64,000 nt of DNA from Clostridium drakei (lineage in GTDB: Bacteria > Bacillota > Clostridia > Clostridiales > Clostridiaceae), in the NCBI RefSeq assembly GCF_000633595.2, contig NZ_JIBU02000001.1, positions 62,001 through 126,000 of the forward strand, given 5' to 3'. The translations under genes and the position numbers were made by a program. Below are positions 53,456-61,857 of the stretch, in pieces. A model generated the notes under the pieces. It was given only the letters and a program-made list of their open reading frames with translations, searched no databases and was not told the DNA's origin. The number at the start of each line of letters is the position of its first letter. Positions within the stretch are counted from its first letter, which is position 1.

Positions 53456-53557
53456 TTCTTGGTAAACCTTTGATTACAAAGGGATTAATTAACTATGAAC
53501 ATTAAATAGAAATGTTTAAATAAATCATGTTTATTTTGAAAGGAGAATTTGATTAAA

Positions 53558-53761
53558 ATGGCAAAAGTAGAGATTAGATCAGAAAGCTGTAAGAGCTGTC
53601 AATATTGTATTAAGTTTTGCCCTAAAGGTGTACTTGCTGTAGGACATGAAGTTAATTCAAAAGGCTATGAATATGTAGTACCAGTTAATATGGATGCTTG
53701 TATAGGATGCTGCATGTGTGCAAGAATGTGTCCTGATGCTGCTATTGAAGTATATAAATAA
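53558..53761 (+). CDS. vorD: 2-oxoacid:ferredoxin oxidoreductase, ferredoxin-like delta subunit
   Basis: A 67-residue 2x[4Fe-4S] subunit with motifs CKSCQYCIKFCP and CIGCCMCARMCP, each a CxxCxxCxxxC(P) cluster site. It passes electrons from the thiamine-diphosphate site to soluble ferredoxin. The ATG at 53558 follows AAGGAG; the TTG nine bases earlier is less likely. First of four subunit genes (D, A, B, C order). Structured element 1 separates it from the alpha gene. Confidence 0.88.
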   Translation: MAKVEIRSESCKSCQYCIKFCPKGVLAVGHEVNSKGYEYVVPVNMDACIGCCMCARMCPDAAIEVYK

Positions 53762-53763
53762 AG

Positions 53764-53853
53764 GAGGTTAAAGTCCTAAATGGACTTTAACGGGTAATTT
53801 GTGAGCGGAAGCGAACGGGATTAATTACCCCGTGTTTCCGACTAAAAGGAGGA
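53764..53853 (+). repeat. 90-bp structured intergenic element, copy 1
   Basis: Nearly identical to 55682-55772. Hairpin 1: 53768-53776 pairs with 53782-53790 (9 bp, loop TAAAT). Hairpin 2: GGGTAATT pairs with AATTACCC around a core holding GC-GGAA-GC (GNRA-type tetraloop). A later TTCCG could pair with CGGAA of that core. The element ends in AAAAGGAGG, the ribosome binding site of the alpha subunit gene. It is GC-rich for this genome. Confidence 0.85.
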
Positions 53854-53862
53854 AGAGAAAAA

Positions 53863-54942
53863 ATGTCTAGAATATTTATGAAAGGCTGTGAAGCTATTGC
53901 AGAAGCAGCTGTTAGAGCCGGATGTAGATTTTTTGCCGGATATCCTATCACACCACAAAATGAAATTCCAGAATATTTCGCAAGAAGATTGCCTGAAGTT
54001 GGAGGGAATTTTGTACAAGGAGAAAGCGAAGTTGCTTCTGTAAATATGGTTTATGGCGCTGCTTCAACAGGAACAAGAGCAATGACATCATCATCAAGCT
54101 GTGGTATATCACTAAAAAGTGAAGGTATTTCATACTGTGCATCAGCACGTATACCAATGGTGTATGCTAACATATCACGTGGAGGCCCTGGTGTAGGTTC
54201 TATCCAACCAGCTCAGCAAGATTACCTTCAAGCAACAAAAGCTTCAGGTAATGGTGGATTTCAAATGTTAGTATTTGCTCCAGCTACAGTTCAGGAAGCT
54301 GTTGATATGACATATAAAGCATTTGATTATGCTCAAAGAGACAGAAACCCTGTTTTAATTCTTTGTGACGGTGTTATTGGAACAATGATGGAACCAGTTG
54401 TGTTACCTGAAATGAAAACAGATGAAGAAGTTGCTGAATTAAAAGCAGCTAACAAAGATTGGGCTTGTATTGGTCATAAATTAGACTACAAAAATAGAGC
54501 ATGGATTCAACCAGGTCAATGGTTGACAAGCAAAATGCAGAGCGTAAATGAAGAAGCTGCTGCTTTATATGCCTCATGGGAAAAAGATGTACAAGTAGAA
54601 GAATATATGGTAGAAGATGCGGAAATAGTTATTGCAGCTTATGGTATTTCGGCTCGTGTATCAAAATCAGCTGTTGATATTCTTCGAAAGGAAGGTGTCA
54701 AAGTTGGATTAATAAGACCAATTACGGTACATCCTTTCCCATATAAAGCCTTTGATAATATCAATTATGATGTATGTAAAACTGTTCTTGATGTTGAAAT
54801 GTCTATTCCAGCACAGCTTTTACATGATGTAGAAAAAGGCGTAAAAGAACGTTGTTCAATTGATACATGTTTATGCTCAGGTGGTAACATTATGAGTCGT
54901 GAAGCTATTATAAAAGCTATTAAAAAAATTAATGAAAACTAG
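53863..54942 (+). CDS. vorB: 2-oxoacid:ferredoxin oxidoreductase, alpha subunit
   Basis: Large pyrimidine-binding subunit of the 2-ketoisovalerate/2-oxoacid ferredoxin oxidoreductase family, 359 residues. Family marks are AGCRFFAGYPITPQNEIPEY (about residues 18-37), QGESEVASVNMVYGAA near 54 and the MTSSSSCGISLKSEG segment, with ISRGGPGVGS near 103. It catalyses oxidative decarboxylation of a 2-oxoacid to acyl-CoA with reduction of ferredoxin. The substrate range of this family includes branched-chain, 2-oxoglutarate and aryl-pyruvate acids, so the Vor name is provisional. Confidence 0.88.
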   Translation: MSRIFMKGCEAIAEAAVRAGCRFFAGYPITPQNEIPEYFARRLPEVGGNFVQGESEVASVNMVYGAASTGTRAMTSSSSCGISLKSEGISYCASARIPMVYANISRGGPGVGSIQPAQQDYLQATKASGNGGFQMLVFAPATVQEAVDMTYKAFDYAQRDRNPVLILCDGVIGTMMEPVVLPEMKTDEEVAELKAANKDWACIGHKLDYKNRAWIQPGQWLTSKMQSVNEEAAALYASWEKDVQVEEYMVEDAEIVIAAYGISARVSKSAVDILRKEGVKVGLIRPITVHPFPYKAFDNINYDVCKTVLDVEMSIPAQLLHDVEKGVKERCSIDTCLCSGGNIMSREAIIKAIKKINEN

Positions 54943-54955
54943 GAGGGTATAGAAA

Positions 54956-55690
54956 ATGGAAAAGGTTTATTCAAGAACAAAAACAATCCAAGAAGATAAA
55001 GTTTCCGGTTTCTGCCCGGGATGTATGCATAGTACAGTTATCAAATTAATAGGCGAAGTTTTAGAAGAAATGAACATTGTTGAAAAAACTGCTTGTGTCC
55101 TTGGTATAGGATGCTGCGGACTTCATATGGACTATATTGCATATGACAATATAACTTCTCCTCACGGACGTGCCTGTGCAGTTGCAACAGGTATTAAAAG
55201 AGCAAACCCAGATACATTGGTTTTTACCTATCAGGGAGATGGTGACTTTGCTTCTATTGGACTTGCTGAATCAGTTTCAGCAGCAAACCGCGGCGAAAAC
55301 ATTACTGTTATTTTTATAAACAATGGTATTTATGGTATGACAGGAGGCCAAATGGCTCCTACTACATTAATGGGTATGAAAGCAAGTACAGCGCCTAAAG
55401 GACGTATAGCTGAGGAACATGGATATCCAATGCATATGTGTGAAATATTGAACCAGCTTACAGCGCCAGCATATTTAGAACGTACAAGCTGCAATACTCC
55501 ACAAAATGTAATTAAAACTAAAAACGCAATAAGAAAAGCATTCGAAAATCAGTTGAATGGTAAAGGATTTTCAATGGTTGAAATAGTAACAAACTGCCCA
55601 ACAAACTGGGGACTTGAACCACTGGATTCACTTAAATTCATTGAAGAAAAAATGCTTCCAGAATACCCATTGGGTGTAATAAGAGGTTAA
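54956..55690 (+). CDS. vorA: 2-oxoacid:ferredoxin oxidoreductase, beta (TPP-binding) subunit
   Basis: Thiamine-diphosphate subunit, 244 residues. FCPGCMHSTVIK near residue 20 is the usual start motif. The TPP/Mg site is YQGDGDFASIGLAESVSAAN (about 90-109) followed by NNGIYGMTGGQMAPTT. It begins 13 bp after the alpha gene behind AGGAGG, and its stop codon lies inside the second copy of the 90-bp element. Confidence 0.9.
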   Translation: MEKVYSRTKTIQEDKVSGFCPGCMHSTVIKLIGEVLEEMNIVEKTACVLGIGCCGLHMDYIAYDNITSPHGRACAVATGIKRANPDTLVFTYQGDGDFASIGLAESVSAANRGENITVIFINNGIYGMTGGQMAPTTLMGMKASTAPKGRIAEEHGYPMHMCEILNQLTAPAYLERTSCNTPQNVIKTKNAIRKAFENQLNGKGFSMVEIVTNCPTNWGLEPLDSLKFIEEKMLPEYPLGVIRG

Positions 55691-55772
55691 AGTCCTAAAT
55701 GGACTTTAACGGGTAATTTGTGAGCGGAAGCAAACGGGTTTAAATTACCCCGTGTTTCCGACTAAAAGGAGG
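55682..55772 (+). repeat. 90-bp structured intergenic element, copy 2
   Basis: Second copy, 1.9 kb from the first, between the beta and gamma genes. Hairpin 1 arms are 55686-55694 and 55700-55708. In hairpin 2 the arms are GGGTAATTT and AAATTACCC: the changes in this copy lengthen the stem, so base pairing is kept. It too ends in AAAAGGAGG before the next ATG. Confidence 0.85.
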
Positions 55773-55779
55773 AAAAGAT

Positions 55780-56325
55780 ATGGAAACAAACTTGTGTGTT
55801 GCCGGATTCGGCGGACAGGGTGTTATGACACTTGGAAAATTTTTAGCATCTGCAACCTGTGATTCTACAGAAAAAAACGTTACTTTCTTCCCATCATATG
55901 GAGCTGAGCAGCGTGGTGGTACAGCAAACTGTTTCGTTGTTATTTCAGACGAAATGATAGGGGCACCTTTAGGTGATGTTATGGATGATTTGATTGTTAT
56001 GAACGAACCATCATTAGATAAATTTCTTGATACATTAAGAGAAAGCGGTAGACTTTTTATTAACAGCTCAATCGTAAAAAAAGAGATTACAAGAAAAGAT
56101 ATTAAAATAATTTCTGCTCCTGTAACAGAGCTTGCTCTTGAGCTTGGAAATGCAAAAGTTCTTAATGTTATCATGCTTGGTGTATATGTAGGTTTTACTG
56201 AAGTTATTTCTCCTGAGATTGTTTGGGAAACAATTGAACACAAACTTGGTAAAAAGCCAAAGTTACTTCCATTAAACAAACAAGCCTTTGAAAAGGGACT
56301 TGAAATTGGAAGATCTCAAAGATAA
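55780..56325 (+). CDS. vorC: 2-oxoacid:ferredoxin oxidoreductase, gamma subunit
   Basis: A 181-residue gamma subunit. It opens CVAGFGGQGVMTLGKFLA (about residues 6-23), the conserved GxGGQGV loop, then SYGAEQRGGTANCFVVISDE and the NMIMLGVYVG-like late motif. It completes the four-subunit enzyme encoded from 53558. A hairpin with arms near 56374-56384 and 56423-56433 follows, giving a possible partial stop before buk. Confidence 0.9.
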   Translation: METNLCVAGFGGQGVMTLGKFLASATCDSTEKNVTFFPSYGAEQRGGTANCFVVISDEMIGAPLGDVMDDLIVMNEPSLDKFLDTLRESGRLFINSSIVKKEITRKDIKIISAPVTELALELGNAKVLNVIMLGVYVGFTEVISPEIVWETIEHKLGKKPKLLPLNKQAFEKGLEIGRSQR

Positions 56326-56373
56326 AAAGGTAGAGGTTTGTAATAGTATAAAATTTAACAATTTTAAAACAGC

Positions 56374-56433
56374 AAGATGCTGCATAAGAAACATAGTTAA
56401 TGATTTTCATACATAGTTTTTGTGCAGCATTCT
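56374..56433 (+). terminator. Long-loop hairpin between vorC and buk
   Basis: AAGATGCTGCA (56374-56384) and TGCAGCATTCTT (56423-56433) pair around a 38-nt loop. The tail is not a clean T-run, so read-through into buk is likely. Confidence 0.4.
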
Positions 56434-56483
56434 TAATATATACATAAGTTTAAGCGATTAATTAAAAACAGGAGGAACAGTAA

Positions 56484-57551
56484 ATGAGTTATAAGATATT
56501 AGCAATTAACCCAGGATCTACTTCTACAAAAATAGCTTTATATGAAGATGAAAAAGAAATATTTTGTAAAACCTTAGAGCATCCAGTTGAACAAATTGAA
56601 AAATATGAGAATACCGCAGATCAATTTGATATGAGAAAAGAAGTTGTTCTTTCATTTTTAAAGCAAAATGGATATGAAGTTAAAGAATTAGCTGCAGTTG
56701 TTGGAAGAGGTGGAATGGTTCCAAAAGTAAAATCTGGAGCTTATAAAGTTAATGAAACAATGGTAGATAGACTAAAAAATAATCCAGTAGTAGAACATGC
56801 TTCAAATTTAGGAGCTTTAATTGCTTATGAAATAGCAAGCTCTATTGGAGTACCAGCCTATATATATGACTCTGTCAGAGTAGATGAATTAGAGGATATA
56901 GCTCGTGTATCAGGTATGCCGGATATACCAAGAACAAGTACTAGTCATGCATTAAATACAAGAGCAATGGCAATGAAGGTTGCAAAAAAATATGGTAAAA
57001 AGTATTCAGATATGAACTTTATTGTAGCTCATTTAGGTGGAGGAATATCAGTAAATGTTCATAGAAAGGGACAAATGGTAGATATAATGGCAGATGACGA
57101 AGGACCATTTTCACCTGAAAGAGCTGGAAAAGTTCCTTGTAATGCACTTATAGATCTTTGCTATTCAGGAAAATTTGATAAAAAAACTATGAAGAAAAAA
57201 TTAAGGGGAAATGGTGGATTAAAAGCTTATCTTAACACTGTTGATGCTAGAGAAGTTGAAAAAATGATTGAAAATGGAGATGAAAAAGCAAAGCTTGTTT
57301 ATGAAGCTATGGCTTATCAGGTTGCTAAAGGGATAGGTGAACTTGCAACAGTAGTAGAAGGTAAGGTAGATGCTATTGTTATTACAGGAGGTATAGCATA
57401 TTCTGATATGATAACTAACTGGATTAAAAAGCGTGTACAGTTTATTGCACCTGTTGAGATTATGCCTGGTGAAAATGAAATGGAATCTTTGGCTTTGGGA
57501 ACTCTTAGAGTATTAAAGGGTGAAGAAGAAGCAAGAGAATATGTTGAATAA
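56484..57551 (+). CDS. buk: Butyrate kinase family acid kinase
   Basis: Transfers phosphate from an acyl phosphate to ADP, giving ATP and the free acid. The 355 residues carry the acetokinase-superfamily pattern: ILAINPGSTSTKIALYEDE at the start, VGRGGMVPKVKSGAYKV near 72, and VAHLGGGISVNVHRKG near 180, with TGGIAYSDMI near 295. AGGAGGAA precedes the ATG. With ptb it completes the energy-yielding acyl-CoA to acid step. Just 36 bp separate it from hpdB, so kinase and decarboxylase are co-transcribed. Confidence 0.92.
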   Translation: MSYKILAINPGSTSTKIALYEDEKEIFCKTLEHPVEQIEKYENTADQFDMRKEVVLSFLKQNGYEVKELAAVVGRGGMVPKVKSGAYKVNETMVDRLKNNPVVEHASNLGALIAYEIASSIGVPAYIYDSVRVDELEDIARVSGMPDIPRTSTSHALNTRAMAMKVAKKYGKKYSDMNFIVAHLGGGISVNVHRKGQMVDIMADDEGPFSPERAGKVPCNALIDLCYSGKFDKKTMKKKLRGNGGLKAYLNTVDAREVEKMIENGDEKAKLVYEAMAYQVAKGIGELATVVEGKVDAIVITGGIAYSDMITNWIKKRVQFIAPVEIMPGENEMESLALGTLRVLKGEEEAREYVE

Positions 57552-57587
57552 TATGTTTTAGGAAATATTAAAAAGGAGGTATTTTTA

Positions 57588-60281
57588 ATGAACGTTAAAG
57601 AAACTAAACTTGAAGATGTTTTAAAAAGTCGTGGTATTGACATGAAAAATGTTGATAATATTTCAGAAGCAGATATTCCAGAGGCAAAAGAAAGTACTCA
57701 AAAGCTTATGGATATCTATTATACTTTAAAGGTTACTGCAGATATGGAAGCTGCATATTGGTATAACAGAACTTGGTGGGAAAATGATGGCGAAGTGATT
57801 GAAGTAAGAAGAGCTAAAGCTGTGGCTGCTTCATTAGCACATATGACACCTACAATTTTACCTTATGAGAAGCTTGTTATGAACAAGACAAAAAATGTTA
57901 GAGGTGCATTTCCATTTCCTTGGGTTTGTGCAAGTTTTTTTAATGCTCAAGCAGAAGCTTTAATGAACGAAGTTGATGCTCCAGAAGAAAATGAAGCTGA
58001 CTCAGTAAGTGTTGTTGGCGCTGGTGGAGGTAATGTTACTGAAAGTTATGGAAATGTTATTTCTATTGCTAAAAAGTTTGGTATGAGAAAAGAAGAAATT
58101 CCTGTTTTAGTTAAAACCTCAAAGCCTTGGGAAGGAATTTCAGTAGAAGAATTAAGTAATAAATACTCAAAGATGACACCAGGATATGATCAGTTTAAAA
58201 ATATCATGGAAAGTGTTATCTGTATGTTTGACTCTTTTGCGATTCCACAGGGGCGTGAAGTAATTAACTATTATATGCCTTTGCAGTATGGTTTTGATGG
58301 AATTATAGAATTATGTGACAAAAAAATTGCTGAAGTCATGGGTGAAGCTGGTGACGATGGTGATTTTGGTATGAGCAGAGGTTATTACTATGCAGCAATG
58401 AAGGAAATTACTAAGGGTTTAAGTGCATGGTGTGAAAATTATTCAAAGAGAGCAAAATATTTAGCTTCCATTGAAACAGATTCAGAAATTAAAGCCAACT
58501 ATGAAAAAATTGAAGAAGTTATGGGAAAAATTGCTCATAAGAAACCTGCAAACTTCTGGGAAGCAATTCAGATGACACTTTGCTGTCATTTTGGTGTTGT
58601 TAATGAAGATCCTCAATCTGGTCTTTCAATTGGAAGATTAGGACAAGTATTACAGCCATTCTATGAAAAAGATGTTGAGGATGGTATTATGACAGATGAA
58701 GAAGTAATTGAACTTCTTGAATTATACAGAATTAAAATTACTTGTATTGAATGTTTTGCATCAGCTGGTGTATCTGGTGGTGTTCTTTCCGGTAATACCT
58801 TTAACAACCTTTCATTAGGTGGACAGAATTATGATGGACTTTCAGCAGTTACTCCACTAGAATATTTAATTGTTGAAGCAGGTATGAGAAATCAAACTCC
58901 TCAGCCTACGTTGAGTGTATTATACGATGAAAAGACACCAGAAGACTTCCTTATGAAGGCTGCTTCCTGTACAAAACTAGGGCTTGGATATCCTGCATGG
59001 ATGAACAATCAGACAGGTATGAACTTTATGATGAGAAACTATGGACCAGAGGGAATGGATCTTCATGATGCAAGAGCATGGTGCCTTGGAGGATGTCTAG
59101 AATCTGCACCTGGATGCTTTTTGCCACTTGAATATAATGGAAAAGTAACAATGATTCCAGGAGGTGCATCACCTACATGTGGTACAGGTGTTCATTTTAT
59201 TGGTATGCCTAAAGTACTTGAACTTGTTTTAACAAACGGTTTAGATAAGAGAACAGGAAAACAAGTATATCCACCTCACAACAAGAAGCTTGATTCTTAT
59301 GAAACAATGGTGAATCAATGGAAAGAGTACATGGAACTTACTACAGATGTTGTAAATAGGTGTAACAATATTCAAATGGATATTTGGAGAAAATACAATA
59401 TGCCAGCTGTTAATTCCTTGTTAAAACCTGATTGTTTCAAAAAAGGTAAGCACATTGGCACTATGGGAGCAAGATATAACTCATGTATTAATTTTGAATC
59501 CTGCGGAACTATTACTTTTGTAAATTCATTGAGTTCTATTAAGAAGAATGTCTTTGACGATAGTAAATTTACAATTGAAGAAATGACAGATGCAATGCTT
59601 AATAATTTTGGATTTAAGACTGCATATGAAACAGAAGTATTTTCACCTGATTTTAGAGAAAGTACAGATAAGAGCACTAAATATGAGAAAATATTTGCAG
59701 CATGTGTAAATGCACCGAAATACGGTAATGCCGACAAGTATGCAGATGAAATTTTTAAGGCATATCATTATTATATTTATGATATGACACATAAATTCCG
59801 TTCATACTATGGTAAACCTTTATATTTGTGTCAGATTTCAGTATCAACACATGGCCCTCAAGGCTTTGTAACTCTAGCTACAGCTGATGGAAGACTTGCA
59901 GGTACAACTTATTCAGATGGTTCTGTATCTGCAGCAGCAGGAACAGATAAGAATGGTATATATGCTATATTTGAATCTGCAACAGTTTATGATCACTCAA
60001 TGCATCAAAATGCACAGATGAATTTAAAATTACATCCAACAGCAGTTAAAGGTATCAATGGAACAAGAAAGCTTCTTGATCTTGTACGTGCTTACATGAG
60101 AAAAGGTGGATTTCATGTTCAGTTTAATGTTGTTGATTCTAAAACATTGAGAGATGCCCAGCTTACACCAGAGAAATATAGAGAACTTATGGTTCGTGTA
60201 GCTGGATTTACTCAATACTGGTGTGAAATCGGTAAGCCTATTCAAGATGAAGTTATTTATAGAACTGAATATGATAAATAA
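57588..60281 (+). CDS. hpdB: 4-Hydroxyphenylacetate decarboxylase, catalytic subunit
   Basis: Glycyl radical enzyme that decarboxylates 4-hydroxyphenylacetate to p-cresol. It has 897 residues. The active-site loop GGCLES places the thiyl Cys503 with Glu505 two residues on; codon counting puts His at 536 and Glu at 637, and the glycyl radical Gly873 lies in RVAGFTQYW near the C-terminus. All five agree with my recall of the characterised clostridial enzyme. The small Fe-S subunit and activase follow, a set specific to this enzyme and not to indoleacetate or phenylacetate decarboxylases. AAAGGAGG precedes the ATG. Confidence 0.95.
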   Translation: MNVKETKLEDVLKSRGIDMKNVDNISEADIPEAKESTQKLMDIYYTLKVTADMEAAYWYNRTWWENDGEVIEVRRAKAVAASLAHMTPTILPYEKLVMNKTKNVRGAFPFPWVCASFFNAQAEALMNEVDAPEENEADSVSVVGAGGGNVTESYGNVISIAKKFGMRKEEIPVLVKTSKPWEGISVEELSNKYSKMTPGYDQFKNIMESVICMFDSFAIPQGREVINYYMPLQYGFDGIIELCDKKIAEVMGEAGDDGDFGMSRGYYYAAMKEITKGLSAWCENYSKRAKYLASIETDSEIKANYEKIEEVMGKIAHKKPANFWEAIQMTLCCHFGVVNEDPQSGLSIGRLGQVLQPFYEKDVEDGIMTDEEVIELLELYRIKITCIECFASAGVSGGVLSGNTFNNLSLGGQNYDGLSAVTPLEYLIVEAGMRNQTPQPTLSVLYDEKTPEDFLMKAASCTKLGLGYPAWMNNQTGMNFMMRNYGPEGMDLHDARAWCLGGCLESAPGCFLPLEYNGKVTMIPGGASPTCGTGVHFIGMPKVLELVLTNGLDKRTGKQVYPPHNKKLDSYETMVNQWKEYMELTTDVVNRCNNIQMDIWRKYNMPAVNSLLKPDCFKKGKHIGTMGARYNSCINFESCGTITFVNSLSSIKKNVFDDSKFTIEEMTDAMLNNFGFKTAYETEVFSPDFRESTDKSTKYEKIFAACVNAPKYGNADKYADEIFKAYHYYIYDMTHKFRSYYGKPLYLCQISVSTHGPQGFVTLATADGRLAGTTYSDGSVSAAAGTDKNGIYAIFESATVYDHSMHQNAQMNLKLHPTAVKGINGTRKLLDLVRAYMRKGGFHVQFNVVDSKTLRDAQLTPEKYRELMVRVAGFTQYWCEIGKPIQDEVIYRTEYDK

Positions 60282-60317
60282 TAAGGTAATACTAAAAAAT
60301 GAATGGAGGTAATAGCA

Positions 60318-60578
60318 ATGCGCCACTATGATTGTAAAAATTATATAAATTTAGATTGTGAAAAAGGTCTTTGTGCACTAACAAAGGGAATGGTTCCTAT
60401 TGATGGTGAAGGAAGTGAAGCTTGCCCTAATTTCAAACCAGCTGAAAAATGCGGAAATTGCAAAAATTTTTGTAATCCAGATAAATACGGATTGGGAACA
60501 TGTACAGGCTTAGAAAAAGAAAATTGGGCATATGCTACTTGTGGTGCTTCTGCATGTCCTGGTTATAAAGCAGAGTAG
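60318..60578 (+). CDS. hpdC: 4-Hydroxyphenylacetate decarboxylase, small Fe-S subunit
   Basis: An 86-residue subunit with two [4Fe-4S] sites. His3, Cys6, Cys19 and Cys36 fit the unusual His-ligated N-terminal cluster, and Cys45, Cys48, Cys62 and Cys80 the second one. The protein begins MRHYDCKNYINLDC. The ATG at 60318 lies after GGAGGTAATA; an ATG at 60303 overlaps that site and would shift His3 away from the N-terminus. It supports assembly and activity of HpdB. It ends 9 bp before hpdA. Confidence 0.93.
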   Translation: MRHYDCKNYINLDCEKGLCALTKGMVPIDGEGSEACPNFKPAEKCGNCKNFCNPDKYGLGTCTGLEKENWAYATCGASACPGYKAE

Positions 60579-60587
60579 GGTAATGAT

Positions 60588-61526
60588 ATGAAGGAAAAAG
60601 GTTTAATATTTGATATACAAAGCTTTTCTGTACATGATGGACCAGGTTGCAGAACTAGTGTATTTTTTACAGGGTGTCCACTTCAGTGTAAATGGTGTGC
60701 CAATCCAGAAAGTTGGACTAAGAAAAAACACATTATGGTTGCAGAAAATGTATGCAAGTGGAAAAATGGATGTCGATCATGTATAAATGCATGTTCACAT
60801 GATTCAATTAAATTCAGTGAGGATGGCAAGCTTAAAATATCCTGGGATACTTGTGAAAAATGTGAGACTTTTGACTGTGTTAATATGTGTCCCAATAATG
60901 CTTTGAAGCAGTGTGTTAAGGAATATACAGTAGATGAGCTTATGAGAATTTTAAAGCGTGATTTCAATAATTGGGGTTCTGATGGAGGAGTAACCTTTAC
61001 AGGAGGAGATCCTCTTATGCATCATGAATTTTTGGTGGAAGTACTGAAAAAATGTTATGATAGCCAGATTCATAAAGCAATTGAAACCAGTGGATATGCA
61101 AAACAGGAAGTGTTTTTAGAAGTATTAAAGTACATTGATTTTGCATTTATTGATGTAAAAAATATGGATAGAGAAAAGCATAAACAAGGAATTGGAGTTT
61201 ATAATGATTTAATACTTTCAAATATTGAAGCACTTAAGAGGTCCAATTGGAATGGAAGACTTGTTTTAAGACAACCTACTATAGCAGGATATAATGACAG
61301 TGATGAAAATGCATACAAACTAATTGAATTTATGAATAAAAATTCTCTATATGAGATCAACCTTTTGAAATTCCACAGATTGGGAGAGACAAAGTGGAAT
61401 CAACTGGGGAAAGAATACGAATATAGTAAGTATGGAGATATGACAAATGAGAAGATGGAACATCTTCAACAGTTATATTTAGATAATAATATAGCTTGCT
61501 ATATAGGTGATAATACGCCCTTTTAA
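60588..61526 (+). CDS. hpdA: 4-Hydroxyphenylacetate decarboxylase activating enzyme
   Basis: Radical-SAM activase that places the glycyl radical on HpdB. It has 312 residues. The SAM cluster motif CxxxCxxC is Cys30, Cys34 and Cys37 in TGCPLQCKWC. Between residues 52 and 105 extra Cys groups (CKWKNGCRSCINACS, then CEKCETFDCVNMCP) form an inserted two-cluster ferredoxin domain, as in other decarboxylase activases. TFTGGDPLMH is the GGE-like SAM-binding motif, here GGD. The final residues NTPF and stop lie within the 64-nt repeat. Confidence 0.95.
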   Translation: MKEKGLIFDIQSFSVHDGPGCRTSVFFTGCPLQCKWCANPESWTKKKHIMVAENVCKWKNGCRSCINACSHDSIKFSEDGKLKISWDTCEKCETFDCVNMCPNNALKQCVKEYTVDELMRILKRDFNNWGSDGGVTFTGGDPLMHHEFLVEVLKKCYDSQIHKAIETSGYAKQEVFLEVLKYIDFAFIDVKNMDREKHKQGIGVYNDLILSNIEALKRSNWNGRLVLRQPTIAGYNDSDENAYKLIEFMNKNSLYEINLLKFHRLGETKWNQLGKEYEYSKYGDMTNEKMEHLQQLYLDNNIACYIGDNTPF

Positions 61527-61580
61527 TCTTATATTTTAATAGAGCTGGAGATGAGGTAAGTCTTTCTCCAGCTCAAATTA
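61517..61580. repeat. 64-nt direct repeat, right copy, with 9-bp hairpin
   Basis: Partner of 43589-43652. It begins in the last codons of hpdA and includes hairpin arms 61543-61551 and 61565-61573. As it directly follows the operon, the hairpin may end transcription although no T-run follows. Confidence 0.8.
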
Positions 61581-61665
61581 TCTTAATACCTATATTGAAA
61601 ATATTTTGTACCTAACAAACTTATTTAAAGTAAGATGAAATAAATTATATAAGGATATGTAAGTA

Positions 61666-61707
61666 TTACCATGGTTTGCAGGCTTAGATTGCCTAAAAAC
61701 ATGGTAA
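61666..61707. other. Long hairpin between hpdA and dapB
   Basis: TTACCATG (61666-61673) pairs with CATGGTAA (61700-61707), and inside it AGGC (61680-61683) pairs with GCCT (61691-61694). No T-run follows on either strand. The remainder of the 61581-61857 gap shows nothing I can name. Confidence 0.4.
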
Positions 61708-61857
61708 AAGGAATAAATCTGGTAAAAATTACAATTAAGGAAGTGTAAAGAAAGAATCAAAATGCATTTGGGAGAATAAATGAATTTAGTAACAAAAGGA
61801 AAGTGCAATAATTATTTTAATTTCAGTATTTATGAATAATGAAATTAAAATTTTATA

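Noticed and set aside
57588-60281. Glycyl radical enzyme as pyruvate formate-lyase or indoleacetate decarboxylase
   Set aside because: It has a single Cys-x-Glu active-site loop rather than the Cys-Cys of pyruvate formate-lyase, and a small HpdC subunit gene follows, which indoleacetate and phenylacetate decarboxylases lack.
61590-61808. 72-residue minus-strand frame downstream of hpdA
   Set aside because: It covers a hairpin region, has no ribosome binding site and a composition like random AT-rich DNA.
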